A stretch of 64,000 nt of DNA from Rhynchopus sp. YZ270_cl-10 (GCA_964035575.1 OZ037912.1:248001-312000); one strand, 5' to 3'. Counted from the first letter of the stretch, positions 33,263 through 44,565 are shown. Translations and numbers: made by a program. Notes: generated from the letters alone by a model not told the origin.

Positions 33263-36047
33263 ATGGCCCGCAAGAGGAACAAGCAGAGCAAGCGCCTTGC
33301 TGCTGAGGCCGCCAACGCCAACGCCAACGCCGAGGGCACACCCACACCCACCACTACCACCACCCCCGCTGCCACCACCCCTGAGCCCACACCCACAACA
33401 CCCACACCGACCCTCGCTGAGAAGGATGTGTCCGAGGACGCCACCGACGCACAGGTTGCTGATGCTGCGGAGCTTCCAGACGTCGCAGCCCCTACCACGC
33501 CGCTCACAGAGGAGGAGAAGATCACGCTCTCTGTTGCTATCTTCCGTGAACGTCTCCTGCGGAAGGCGTACCGGCCTAGCGTGCGCGACAGTTTGAACAA
33601 GAGGGTGCAGAGCTCGGACAACCTGGAGGACGCAGATGTGCAGAGCATGGCGTCGTCGGTCCCTGCCGTGTCCAAGGAGGTGCAGGCCTGTGAAGAGGAC
33701 TTCATCTCTATTGTCAAGGAGACGCTCGCTGTGTCGCATGTCGACCGCTTGGAATGGAGCAATACCTGTGCAGTGTTTTCGGACCGTTGGCCGCACATCT
33801 CGCATTGGCTCCACCCAGGGAGGCTTGGGTTCTTTTTCACGACAACATTGAATGTGAAGTTCACGGGAAGGCTGAATGTGAGTCTCTCAAGAGAACGTCT
33901 TACCATGCGTGCGAAGAAGTACAAATGCGTGGAGTGCGACGTGGTGTGCAACTCGCTGGGGCAGTTCTGCGTGCACGAGAAGGGCCGCAAGCACAACGAC
34001 AACCTGCGCACCGTTCAGCAGGCTGCCATCAGGATTGGCGGTGTGTACACATCACTTTCCCCTCTGCCTCTTGACGGATCACACGAGGCCGACGCTTACT
34101 ACGCACCTCTGAACGCCGAAGTAAGCGAGCCTAAGACAGGATCTGTCACTGGAGACAGAATGAGCGTAGCACAGAAGGCCCGCCTCGAGGCTCTTGCCGA
34201 GGAGTCCATCATGATCGAGACGGCAAGCACCTTCTGCACGGCAGAGATGACTGATGCGTCGCCTACAAACTTCGACGACCTCACCGCCACCGTCCCAGAG
34301 GGCAGCGTCACGGTCCCTGAGGAGTCTGCCGACGTCTCCTGCGCTGCGTCGCACTACTCCACTGCGTCGACCGCATTCCTCTCACGAAAATCCGAGCACG
34401 AACTGTTGCACCCCTTGGAAACGCTTCTCCACGAACAGACCCGGGGGAAGAGGGAGTCCAGCATCCCACGCGAATTCAACACCGCAGACGCAAGGACGGC
34501 GGCGATGGCGTGGATGGGGGCGAACATCGCACCCTCGCTTGGGGAGGACGCACTTCGCCGTGGTGCGGAGCTTGCGTGCAGCGAGCAGCTCCCCCAGGGG
34601 ATGCAGGTGGAGCTGGGGAAGATGCTTGTAGACAAGCTGAACACAGGGCCGTCCTTGGTGCGTGAGTGGGTGGAGTCGCAGGACACAACGCTTATCGATG
34701 AAGCTGAGGCGTACGCAGAGGAGCAGAACACACGTGCCTGGGTGCGGTATGCACAGACCTTTGCGATGTCGGTGCACCTTGCCGTGCAGTCTGCTATGCC
34801 CAAGGAGACGCTTGCGTCTGCAGCAGAGAACTTCTTCACGCACGCCACCAGCGCATCCTCGCAGCTCCCGCAGGCAGCGCAGAACCACGTCCTTGCAGCG
34901 TTGAATGCACTCCGCCCGGAGGAGGGCAAAGAAGAGGAAAAAGAAAAGTTTGACAACGTCGGCGAAACACTCTCCTACTTCTCAAAGATCCCTAGTGGGC
35001 TGCATAGGTCGGTATGTGGATGAGCTTTCTTTTTTGTTGACCAAAACAATCAAACACACCCTCAAGAAATACAAATATTTCTAAAATGTGAGGAAAAAAG
35101 AAGAAGAAATAAAAGGTGCTCTTAAGGGTTGAGGATGGTCTGCGTCTATACCTTCTGTAGTACATAGGCTTCGGCCGACATTGAGTACAGATCGTTATAC
35201 CAGTAGGTATAACGTGATTGTCGATACAACAATAAAGAAAAACTCCTCAACAAAGACATCATTGCATTTCACCGATCATGCCACCTTCTCACTTGGTTCT
35301 ACCAATACAACCACTCTTTTACACCTTTTTTTTTTACCTGCGTCCCAGCTACATGTCACCTTTCCCCTCTTTTTTTCTGTTAGGTGAAGACTGCGCTGTC
35401 TGCTGCGTCGACAGCTTGCATGCCGACGTTCCTCTCGCGTACGGAGGCGACGAAGAAGGATGCTACGGAAGCTGAGACTGAGGCACCCGTGGAAGCAGCG
35501 CAGGTGGCTGCGAAGGAAGAGACGGAGACCATCTCCCCCATGTCCTCGAGCTTGAAGAGCGCGGAGATGGACACACCCTGCAGGACAGACTCCGAAGGAG
35601 AGGCAAGCACCACACCGACCAGCGCGACAAAGAAGGTTCGTTCCATTGGTATGAAATAAGAAGTCTTGATGGCCTTTAGAACTTTAACCCCAACTATTTC
35701 ACTTTAGGCAATTTCTGAGGCGTTTTCAAATCCCTCTTCTTCACACCAAATTACTTTTTTATTTTTCTTTTCTAAACCACGAAAACGTGGTCGCTTTCTA
35801 GTAGTCTAATCAAACAAAAAAAATGTAAACCACAAAATGGATTGTAGGACTGCATGGTTGGGGTGTCCACCCCCCGGTTCACCAGTTATTATACCAAAGG
35901 TTCACTGTTACGAGCGGGCTTTTGTATTGTAAAAAATTTTTCTTTCAAAATACAGTTGGCGTGACGTTCGGTGGAGTGAGCATCTTCCCTAAGCCTGCGA
36001 CGCTGCGCGAAGAAAAGCGGCAGGCAACTGTCGACCCTTCTGCATGA
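33263..36047 (+). CDS. U1/matrin-type zinc-finger protein (three exons)
   Basis: Exons 33263-35011, 35384-35648 and 35956-36047 give about 701 residues. Donors are GTATGT and GTATGA, acceptors TTAG and ACAG, phases 0 and 1. The ATG at 33263 (MARKRNKQSKRLAAEA) is chosen because the upstream frame is T-rich and non-protein-like. Residues 25-60 are low-complexity T/P. One zinc finger with C222, C225, H238 and H244 (KCVECDVVC...HEKGRKH) has the C-x2-C-x12-H-x5-H spacing of U1/matrin/JAZ fingers, which often bind double-stranded RNA or splicing RNA. The remaining helical region (residues 390-580) is not recognised. Exon 3 ends VDPSA before TGA; the third exon is inferred from donor, acceptor and frame, so the exact C-terminus is less sure. 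RNA-processing role is an inference from the finger type alone. Introns hold hairpin modules B and E. Confidence 0.8.
35167..35236 (+). repeat. Hairpin module B, copy in zinc-finger intron 1
   Basis: GGCTTCGGCC (stem with TTCG loop), GACATTGAGTAC, a variable hairpin GTTATACC-AGTA-GGTATAAC, then GTGATTGTCGATACAACAA. Same order at 41453 and 53341. Confidence 0.75.
35833..35930 (+). repeat. Module E, copy in zinc-finger intron 2
   Basis: Begins AAATGGATTGTAGGACTGCA, then a GGGGTG-T-CCACCCC hairpin, GGTTCACC, ACCAAAGGTTCACTG, and ends TTACGAGCGGGCTTTTGTA. Matches 40005, 46905 and 62283. Confidence 0.75.
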
Positions 36048-36805
36048 ACCGCAGTCTAGACTCATTACGAATGTAGAGCAAAGTGGGAACAGCTCCGTTT
36101 TTTTTTGTTTTTGTCCTTATTAATAACAACAGAAAACTCTCTTTTAACGGCTGTTTTTTTGGATTGATCTTTCGATCTCTCACACAAAAGGGGATGGGGG
36201 GAGGTAGGACGTTTTTAGGTTTTACTTTGATTTTTTTAAAAGACATTTTCCCCTATTTTTTTGCTGTTTTGGTTGTCTCCCTCCCTTTGTCTCCCCCCTC
36301 CTACCCCCCCAAAAAAAAAACAGTGGAGCTTGCACAGGTGGCAACTACACTATTCCAACAATTTTTCAAAAAAAAAACAAAAAGAAAAAAAAATACTCAT
36401 TATTGCACCCTGTTCTGTTCTTAGTTTATTCCCTTTGCCTTTTTTCTATTACAGCCTGAACAACGGGAGCGGTTTGCCATGTATGTTGTGCCAACATGTG
36501 GGTGACACATGGTAATGGTAAGTCTCTTATGATGCCCTCTATGTTGGTTTCTGGCCTGTATTTCTTTTGCATCCTTTTTTTGGTTCTTTTACCTTTTTTT
36601 TTATCCACACGCAACAACTTTAAAAAAAAAAACAAAAAACAAAACAAAACAAAATGGCGGTGTTTTTCCTGTGTCGGGTCTACAAAATGAGAGAATCAGA
36701 CTGTCTGAATGGCAGAATGCACAAAAACCAACAAATTATCAAAATATTTTTCCATACAAAACACCAGATGGTTTGTGCTTGCAATCTCACATTTTGTTTA
36801 TATTT

Positions 36806-36841
36806 TATGTATGCACGAGAGAGATACATTCATCTTTCAAG
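36806..36841 (+). repeat. Hairpin module A copy
   Basis: TGTAT and ATACA pair around GCACGAGAGAG, followed by TTCATCTTTCAAGAG. The stem differs from other copies yet still pairs. Confidence 0.65.
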
Positions 36842-37014
36842 AGTTGTTATTATTTTATTTTTAGGGTAGCACAATTAAAAACCTTGTTTAGTGTCCCACC
36901 GCTCCCCAAAAATCTGTTCGCACGCACGCAAAAAAAAAAAATAACTAGTCAAAAAAAAATAATTTTTCCCTCACCTATTTTGCCCTCTTTTCAGGCTATT
37001 TCCTAACTCTGGGG

Positions 37015-37560
37015 CGTTTTGTTGCATTTCTGAGCCAATCCCGGCTTGTGGTGGGGTGAATACGGAAAAATGGACAAAATTTTAGTGACTTAAATTTTCG
37101 CAAAATATGAACCCATACTCGTAAACAAGGGTCATTTTCAGGAAAATTCGGAAAATTCCGAGATTTGGAAGCAATTTTTTCCCCTGAAAAAACAGTGGGT
37201 TTTCAGCCCGAAAACATACCGCGATTGGGATTTCCGGAATCCGCCCGCACTGTGGTGGGGTCACTTTGCCGAAATGGCCAAATTCTTGGTTTTGGTCAAA
37301 ATCCATGTGGGTAAAGAGGGCCAAGGTAAATCCCACAACCAGATTTTCTCTCCCTGATCCTGACGTCTTGAAACATGAAAATGCGCGAAAACACCGGCAT
37401 TTGCATTTTCGGAATCTGTCCGTTGTGTGGTGGGGTCAATTTGCCGAAATGGACAAGTTCTTGGTTTTGGTCAAAACCCGTCAGTGTAAGGTAAAGGGGG
37501 CAAGTGTTTGCCTGTAGAAACTGGTAGGGAACAGGCAGCGCCGCAGGCGCACGGTACCCA
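37015..37560 (+). repeat. Diverged repeats also seen at 55385-55480
   Basis: GAGCCAATCCCGGCTTGTGG, followed by GACAAAATTTTAGTGACTTAA, is echoed at 55400 (GGCCAATCCCAGCCTGTG...). GGTGGGGTCA-TTTGCCGAAATGG occurs twice within the stretch (37250, 37430). It ends with a GCGCCGCAGGCGCACGGTAC hairpin module (37537). Confidence 0.5.
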
Positions 37561-39107
37561 ACTTTTTTTATTCTTGTACCTTTTCTCCACTTTCTTTTGA
37601 TTGCACGAGCCGATTGCTCTCCACGGTGGGGTCACATGTGTGTCCAAAAACACTCTAAGGTACTATTATTCTGAAATATGAGATTCAATGGTTTCTTAAG
37701 GAAATCTTCATAACGTGAGATCTCTGAAAAATCTCGAAAACGAACCCCGCCGGAGGCGGATTTTTTTTTATACACGTGTGCGCAAAAATGCTTATTTCTT
37801 GCTTATTTCGCACATTTGGGAGCACGGGACCCCAACATTTTTTTTTCTGGTCACTTTTTCCCAGACAGAAGTGCCCTACCTACCTTCCCCCTTAGGGCCC
37901 TCCGAGACTTCGTCCGTCCTGACTTCAACCTACCAACCATAAAAATTATTTTTTTTGTAGTTGTGTCCCAATTATTTTTTTTTTTTTGGATTTCCAAAAA
38001 TCTGTTCGCGCGCAGGACACTAAACAATATTTTTAATTGTGCTACCCTTATTTTATTTTAAGGTTTCTCTTTCGTTTCCCACCGAAGTCTTACATAGTAT
38101 TACCGCCAAATCATCCCTCAAACAGGAGGATTTGTGCAATCAACGAAAACAACTTTACCTACCCCCGATCCTACTATTTCATGATTCAATGTTCAATAAA
38201 AAAAAAGTTTGGGTACATTTGGTGCACCCTATTTTGCCTTCTATTCAGTAGAATGGTTAGTATAATATTATGAAACAATGATTCAACGTTCAATATTACT
38301 GTCTTAGAGAGGTTGCCGCTATCAATGCTTTTCTTTAATATAGGTGGCGAAACGTACCAATGACTTCGGTTTTTTATATTTTATTATCATTTTGTTTGTG
38401 TGTTTTTATATTACCTCCCCTGTATATTTTTCTAAGTGTGCTCCTTTTTGCTTTTCGATCGTCTCTGGCTTGATCCAGTAAAAAGAGTGGGGTTTTTTAT
38501 TTTAATATTTTTCCAGGAAACTATCTTCACAACCATCGTTTTGAAGAGAATCTGAATTTGTCCTTTTACCCCAAAATTTTTCTCTTATATTTGTCTTTGC
38601 TGCTAAACCATTTTTTTTTTTTTTGTATCATTTTTACGTTTTTTTTGTTGATTTTCCATTTTTTTATATTAATATTTACGTATCTCTTCCAGCTTTTAGA
38701 TTCCCTCTTGATGAATTGATGAGTTTCCTGTTGTTGTTGTTGTTTTTCCCCCTCTTTTCTTTACTCCATTATTTTTGTTCCCATCTGCGGATGAAGTTAT
38801 GTGATCAAGCATGAGACCTCTGCCACAGGAACTGAAATTACTGAATGGAATAAAAAAAAGGGGAAAAAAAAATCCAGAAAAAAAATACTCGAAACGACTT
38901 TTTACACTAAACAAAAACCCCCAAAGAAATATGGTGGTGTAAGTGTCCAGATCCCCTTTTTAGGCTTTTAGGAGTTACTATTTAAAAGGTTTCAACAGGT
39001 GTTCCTTGAGGTGCAGCTTGGTTGCGGGTGGCCACAGTCCCCCGCTTGCCTACCATGAGTTATCTGTACGATTTTATCTGCTTCACGTTGAGTACAGGAG
39101 AAAAAAT

Positions 39108-39154
39108 AGTGGTTCATCCTCGGGTGTTTACACTAATACAACCAAGTTTTCAAA
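39108..39154 (+). repeat. Module C copy (followed by module D)
   Basis: AGTGGTTCATCCTCGGGTG, TTTACACTAATACAACCAAG, TTTTCAAA. Ten bases further module D begins. Confidence 0.7.
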
Positions 39155-39163
39155 CAAAGGGGT

Positions 39164-39212
39164 CACGTGCATTACTCGTTCGCGGGGATGCACGTTGTCA
39201 TAGTTTTCAAAC
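39164..39212 (+). repeat. Hairpin module D copy
   Basis: CGTGCAT and ATGCACG form a perfect 7-bp stem around TACTCGTTCGCGGGG, then TTGTCATAGTTTTCAAA. Confidence 0.7.
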
Positions 39213-39483
39213 ACAAAAAAAGACAACTAGCTGTCGATTTTTTATATGGCAATCCTCTACTTACTACCCACATAAGCCCTTCTCGCATCTCATGATGCCA
39301 TCAACACCCGCCCCCTTTTTTTTTTTTTTTTTGCTTTTTTTTAAAATACTTAATTACCCCCTATTAACATAACTGCTGCCAGTCCCCTGGTTATCCCCCC
39401 CTCTAGAACTCGAGTTCCAGGGGGAAAAAAAAGATATAATTTACTGTAGAAAGTAAACCATTCCCCCCTGTTTAGGTAATGCT

Positions 39484-39599
39484 GGCAGTATTGTGATGCG
39501 ATCCCATTGGAATCCGCAAAATACATCACAATAAACGTGTATTGTGATGTATTTTGATGTATTTTGTGTATTCCAATGGGCTCCCGTCACAATACTGCC
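39484..39599. mobile_element. Palindromic MITE
   Basis: GGCAGTATTGTGATGCGATC and CCATTGGAAT at the left pair with their near-complements ending CACAATACTGCC at 39599; the two arms meet around ATAAACGTGTATTG. Related in sequence style to the TA MITE at 44445-44565. Target duplication not clear. Confidence 0.7.
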
Positions 39600-40004
39600 G
39601 CCATTATGTTTAGGTTCGGTGTTATATAGTCATATCCTTATTTTTTTTTTTTTTTTTTCCCCACAGATATTGCGCTCAGTAGGTGCGCATTCATCTTTCA
39701 CATTTTTTCCCCCTCTTTTCTTTGCCCCCCCCTTTCTTTTCTACCCATTCTTTACCCACCGCCCCGTTTCCTCATTTTTTATTTTTATCAAGATTTCCGT
39801 CAGGTTTTGGTTTTCCTCGAGGGAAAGCGCAAACTGTATTGTGGTGGGGTCGGAACCAGATGGAAGAAGTATCAGAAATTTGGGGAGGGTTCTGATCGCA
39901 CCATGTTGATTCCTCTTATGCTTCCTTCTCCTCACATTCCCCCCCTCAGATTTATTTTTGAAAAGCACCAAAAACAACGTTGCTTATTTATCAGATTTCA
40001 ATCT

Positions 40005-40098
40005 CGAAATGGATGTAGGAGTGCTTTTGGGGTTGGGGGGTGTCCACCCTCCCGGTGCACCAAGGTATACACTGTCATGAGAGGGCTTTGTATTTCAA
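40005..40098 (+). repeat. Module E copy
   Basis: GAAATGGATGTAGGAGTGC, GGGGGGTGTCCACCCTCCC hairpin, GGTGCACCAAGG, then CACTGTCATGAGAGGGC and TTTGTATTTCAAG. Confidence 0.7.
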
Positions 40099-40204
40099 GT
40101 CAAAAAAAAAAAATTTTTTTTTGATCAAACAGAAGAGCAAAGGATTTAGAAGTGGTCATACAAATACAATAATATTAGTTAAAGAGGGAGAAGAAGAAAA
40201 AAAG

Positions 40205-40255
40205 ACGTGTATTGCCCATTCGCGGGGGGTACACATTGTCAAAGTTTTTCAAAAA
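40205..40255 (+). repeat. Hairpin module D copy
   Basis: GTGTATTGCCCATTCGCGGG, GGGTACACATTGTC, then AAAGTTTTTCAAAAA. The stem TGTA/TACA replaces the CGTGCAT/ATGCACG of the 39164 copy. Confidence 0.65.
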
Positions 40256-40987
40256 AAAAAAGAAGAAACGAAACAATCGTGGTTGCGTTCAAAGGTTTTT
40301 TAGTGTACTCAGGGGGGGGTATGGTCTGCCAAATAAAATATCGCAAACAAAAGAGAAAATCCAAAAAAAAAAAGTTACCCAAAATCTGTTCGCCCCCTTC
40401 TCGTGAAGGAGAGAATAGGTGAAAGGGGGGAGGGGGGAAAAAAGGGTGGAGAAAATGTGTTGGTGAGCCTTTAACTCATTACAATCAATACATAGCGAAT
40501 TTTTTCAAAAAAAAAAAAAAAAAAAAAAAAATTGACTTTTTTTTTTTTTGAAAACGGAGAGAGAAGAAATAAAGAGGAGAGGAGAGAAAAGAAAGCACAA
40601 AGACGGAGTCCCACCTTCACAATCACGCCTTTTTTGGGTTCAAAACCATGCGCGATTGTGGCAGACACCAGCTCCGCTTTTGCTAGATCTTCCTTTCCCT
40701 CCATTTTTTTTCTCTTTTTCTTTGATACATTCCTTCCCCACCACCCCCCCTTCTTCCCTTCTTTTCTCCTATGCTTCTGGTAAACTGATATTGCAATTTT
40801 TTTTTTTAAATTTTATTTTTGATATATTTGTTTGCAAAGGCAATTTTCAATACACCCCTCGAACCCCATAGTACTGATAAGGGCATTGCGAATAGGCAAG
40901 TCGCATGCTTTATCCATGGGTTCCGTACGTCGCTTTTTTTTTTTGACGCATTTTATTCTGTTGTACTGAATATGGTGATTAGGAAAA

Positions 40988-41050
40988 AGTGGAGTGCATC
41001 CTCGGGGGTGTGTACGCTAATACAAAATCTAAGTTTTTCAAAAAAAAAAA
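40988..41050 (+). repeat. Module C copy
   Basis: AGTGGAGTGCATCCTCGGGG, GTGTGTACGCTAATACAAAA, then an A tract. Confidence 0.6.
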
Positions 41051-41238
41051 AAGAAAAAAGAGAAGATTTGCACACAAAAAAAAAAAACTGTGGTCAAACA
41101 CAACCCGAGGCAACTACACTACAATTTATCAAAAAATAATAATACATTTGCACCCAGAAAAAAAACGGAATCATTTTATATCATTCACCATTTTTTATTT
41201 TTTATTTTTTTTTCCAACACCCATCTTTTTTTGAGAAG

Positions 41239-41272
41239 GTGAACTAAACACGGCTTAGGTTCATCTTACAAA
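41239..41272 (+). repeat. Hairpin module A copy
   Basis: TGAAC-TAA pairs with TTA-G-GTTCA around ACACGGC, followed by TCTTACAAAC. The GAAC/GTTC pairing differs from GAC/GTC of other copies, a compensatory change. A perfect palindrome, TTCTCTTCTTCTCGAAGAAG plus AGAA, follows at 41288-41311. Confidence 0.7.
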
Positions 41273-41334
41273 CCCCCCTTTTTTTTTTCTCTTCTTCTCG
41301 AAGAAGAGAAATAATGAAGAACGTTTTTTTTTTT

Positions 41335-41375
41335 TTGTACTTTCTCTTCTTTGATTTGAAAGTATATGAAACTGA
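41335..41375 (+). repeat. Hairpin module F copy
   Basis: TACTTTC and GAAAGTA pair, followed by TATGAAACTGAG. Confidence 0.6.
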
Positions 41376-41452
41376 GTCTTCTCTTTTTTAGATGTGTTTT
41401 GCTGTCGATATATACTCTTTTATAATCCACAACCTTTTAAAAAAAATTTTTC

Positions 41453-41530
41453 GGCTTCGGCCAACATTGAGTACAAACCCTAGGTTCCCCAAGCGGGGGT
41501 CCTTAGGTGATTGTCGACACAACAAAAAAT
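41453..41530 (+). repeat. Hairpin module B copy
   Basis: GGCTTCGGCC, AACATTGAGTAC, a different variable hairpin (CCTAGGTTCCCC-AAGC-GGGG...TTAGG), then GTGATTGTCGACACAACAAA. Confidence 0.75.
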
Positions 41531-41918
41531 CAATCTAGGATATATTGCAAAACAAAACAAAAAAAACAAACACGTCGCTTTCCCCCCTCCTTTTTCTTTT
41601 CTCCTTTTTATATTTAATCCTCAGCATCTTCCCAACAAAAAATAACCGGAAAAAAAAAATCTTTCAACAACTGTTTTAGTTTCTTGTTGCAAGCCTATTC
41701 GTTACTTCTGTTTATATTATATTTTTTTCTCTTTGCGTAAGGAGCATTCGATCGGAGATATTTCTCTCTCTTTTCCTTTTTTCCCTTCCTGATTTTCATT
41801 TTTTTGAAAAAAAACAAAAAAAACAAAACAAAAAAAAAGTTCCATCAATTACTTTGGGGTGTCCAGTTCTTATGAAAAGTACCCATGTTTTGTTTTTTTC
41901 CAACCTTTTTTTTTTAAA

Positions 41919-41952
41919 GGGGACTAAACACGATAGTCTTAGATCCCTTATG
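41919..41952 (+). repeat. Hairpin module A copy (diverged)
   Basis: GGGA-CTAA pairs with TTAG-ATCCC around ACACGATAGTC, then TTATG. A weaker A-like stretch (GATGTGTGCATGAGGGGGG) follows directly. Confidence 0.5.
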
Positions 41953-42303
41953 TCTGATGTGTGCATGAGGGGGGTGTGTATTCATTTTTTTCAAGTTTTT
42001 CTCCCTCTATAGTCAAAGTAACTCAACACACACGGGAGGTCATGTTTGCTTTGCAATGCCACCAGAGACCTTGAACAGCGAACCAGACCACTTTTTTTAT
42101 GTACGCACACTACTTTGTGAGCGGAAAAGTGTCACCGTCGTTCCCTCACCGAGTACTGTACAATCACCATTACCTTTTTTCCTTTTCCTCCGCTCCGTTT
42201 CTCGAATGCCCTCACGTATCCACTCTATTTTTTTTCTCTCCCCATTTCTACATTCTTTTCTCCGCTCTCTCGAAAATTCTTGTTTTTTTTTTTTTATTCC
42301 ACT

Positions 42304-43383
42304 GGGAAATAAAGTATACGAAGGATTTGGCACTTTTAGCGGGATTCTTTTTAATGATAATTTCACGCAGTTTTTTTATCGCAAATTAAAAACCCGCTCA
42401 TTGAACTTTATTTCACGCGTTTTTCACTTTTTTTCACTGCAATTCCTTCAGAGCGGGATTTTATTTTTGTTTTTTTCACGCTAAAACAGGGGTTTTATTT
42501 GGCGATAACTTCACGCTAAATTTTGGTACATCCTGCACCACCACCCACGTAAAAATTGAAAATTTCGAATTTTTTTTGCACTTTTCCCATTTTTTTCTGA
42601 CACATGCAACATGCCGAAGGATGTAAGACGCAAACGGTCCTCCGACAGGAGATGGACAAGCACTACAGTGGTTTTGCTGAAGGACTAGCATTGTCGACAC
42701 CGTACGTCCGTGAATGGGACCGCTTTTTAAGGAATTCATTGGCAAGCCTGACGGTAAGCCCACGGAAGCCGACTTCGTTTCGTACATAGTGTATCTCCGT
42801 GACGATCTCACTATCAAGACGAAGGACACACCACCCCCTTTACTTCATTGTGAGGAAGGTGGTGGCTGGCATGATATTCTGTGATGGGAGGGGATCTTCT
42901 GAATGTGTCTCGCTCTTGCACGACAGCCATTTCCCGACCTCCCGCTAGCACCCGAGGGGACACTGAGGTGGCGAGAGGTCGGGATGTAGCTTTGTGTACC
43001 GTTGAGGCAGCTTTCCAAACCCGACCACACGCTGCGCTACGCGCTATGCGTACACGTGGTGTGGGCTTTTTAGGCTACATACTGTACGCGCTACACGCAA
43101 AATGCCGTTGTTGTGTGTGTAAAAACGTGGGTTGCGTGGTACTGCATGGGGTCACACGTGCACCACCCTGTGGCTCACACATGGTTCTGCCACCCCAAAA
43201 ATGCGTATCCCACCCCACATACCAGGGTATGGGCCCAATTCACCAGTTTTTTGCAGGTTCCCAGCGAGCAAAAGCTAGCGGGAGGGTAATGAGAGCTACC
43301 TGGAGGGACACATTCTCGTTAGTTATTGCACAATAAATGAGTCCCGCTAAAAGTGCCAAATCCTTTCGTATACTTTATTTCCC
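42304..43383. mobile_element. TIR element with broken tyrosine-recombinase-like fragment, copy 1
   Basis: Left end GGGAAATAAAGTATACGAAG..GCACTTTTAGCGGGA; right end is its complement (TCCCGCTAAAAGTGCC...TTATTTCCC), about 40 bp. Inside, between 42604 and 42850, are coding-like segments such as TPYVREWDRF and GKPTEADFVSYIVYLRDDL that resemble the core-binding (SAM-like) domain of tyrosine recombinases. The catalytic domain is absent and the element looks broken. A 9-bp stem CCCGACCTC/GAGGTCGGG lies at 42933-42983. A near-identical copy is at 59379-60458, so transposition or duplication was recent. Cryptons and DIRS-type elements carry such recombinases; which one this derives from, if either, is unclear. 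Confidence 0.7.
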
Positions 43384-43403
43384 GTGAAATAAAATTACGT
43401 ATT

Positions 43404-43561
43404 CACCTCCTTTTAGCGGATTATTTTGCGATACTTCACTTATTTTTTTCCCAGGCTCGTGCACTCAATTTGCCTCGCTTCGCTCGGCAAATTAAGTAGC
43501 CCTCGCCTGGGAAAAAAATGCGTGAAGTTATCGCAAAATAAAACCCCGCTAAAAGGAGGTG
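43404..43561. mobile_element. Palindromic element P, copy 1
   Basis: A 158-bp inverted repeat from CACCTCCTTTTAGCGG to CCGCTAAAAGGAGGTG. Arms of about 60 bp (TTTTGCGATACTTCAC, TTTTTTTCCCAGGC) surround a centre with AATTTGCC/GGCAAATT. Five copies in the window. Confidence 0.85.
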
Positions 43562-43589
43562 AATAAATAGTTATTTTTTTTATTCCCCT

Positions 43590-43938
43590 GGGAAATAAAG
43601 TATACGAAGGATTTGGCACTTTTAGCGGGATTTTATTTAATGATAATTTCACGCTAAATTTTGGTACATGTAGGTAGTAGGGCTGGAGGGACCGTCCAGC
43701 CTTTTTTAGCCTCCCTCCAGCCTCCTCAATCCCGCCAGCCCCTCAGCGGGCCTATCTAGGGGTCCGCGGGACCCGGTAGCGCTGGCGGGAGGGTAATGAG
43801 AGCTTTTTTTTTTTTTTTTTCACGCTCTTTTTTTTTTTTTTCCCTGAGAGCTTCCTGTGAGGACACATACTCGTTAGTTATTGCACAATAAATAAGTCAC
43901 GCTAAAAGTGCCAAATCCTTTCGTATACTTTATTTCCC
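43590..43938. mobile_element. Short derivative of the TIR element, plus orientation
   Basis: Has the same GGGAAATAAAGTATACG ends as the 1.08-kb element but only 349 bp, with a GGCTGGA/TCCAGCC hairpin and a T-rich middle. No coding part. Lies between P copies at 43404 and 43959. Confidence 0.8.
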
Positions 43939-43958
43939 GTGAAATAAAATTACGTATT

Positions 43959-44116
43959 CACCTCCTTTTAGCGGATTATTTTGCGATACTTCACTTATTT
44001 TTTTCCCAGGCTCGTGCACTCAATTTGCCTCGCTTCGCTCGGCAAATTAAGTAGCCCTCGCCTGGGAAAAAAATGCGTGAAGTTATCGCAAAATAAAACC
44101 CCGCTAAAAGGAGGTG
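43959..44116. mobile_element. Palindromic element P, copy 2
   Basis: Same sequence and orientation as the copy at 43404-43561, followed by a long T tract. Confidence 0.85.
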
Positions 44117-44246
44117 AATAAATAGTTATTTTTTTTTTTTTTTTTTTTTTTTGTTTTGTATTTTTTTTGTTTGAAAGATGTGTTGTGCTCACCTTCTTAA
44201 AAGAGGCTCATTTCATCCTGTTCAAAATATTCGTCGTTTAAGAGAA

Positions 44247-44286
44247 ACGAAGACACGAGCGAGGCTTTAGGTTCGTCTACCAATCC
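44247..44286 (+). repeat. Hairpin module A copy (diverged)
   Basis: ACGAA and TTCGT pair around GACACGAGCGAGGC, followed by CTACCAATCC. Confidence 0.45.
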
Positions 44287-44444
44287 TTCCGTTTTACTTG
44301 TGCTTTTCATCCAGCTGTGTGTCAGTCGGAGGTGTCTGCACTAAAAAAGACTTCATTTTTTTCCCCTTCTTTTTTCCCTCTTCAGCATTATCCTTTCCGA
44401 AGGTTCTTCCCTCAAGATTCTCCATTTCCCCCTTTCTCCCCCTA

Positions 44445-44565
44445 GTGGTTGGCTGTACTGTGATAGCTGCCTATAATAATACATAGTGTACATCACAATG
44501 CAGCTGTAGTGTGAATGTGTATTATCTTATTATGATGGGCAGTTGTCACAGTACAGCCAAACCAC
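44445..44565. mobile_element. TA MITE (GTGGTTGGCTGTACTGTGA)
   Basis: Left end GTGGTTGGCTGTACTGTGAT, right end ATCACAG-like complement ending CAGCCAAACCAC; TA at 44443-44444 and 44566-44567. The 121-bp size and TA duplication fit a Tc1/mariner-type MITE. Confidence 0.85.

Noticed and set aside
33118-34011. 297-codon minus-strand frame
   Set aside because: Antisense shadow of the zinc-finger gene, composed of low-complexity S/V/G.
36453-36479. Tiny exon PEQRERFAM with acceptor and GTATGT donor
   Set aside because: Cannot be joined to a supported gene, and the zinc-finger gene already ends at 36047.
42881-43336. 151-codon frame in the TIR element
   Set aside because: Starts within the element after the recombinase-like part; composition is not protein-like and it lies over a hairpin.
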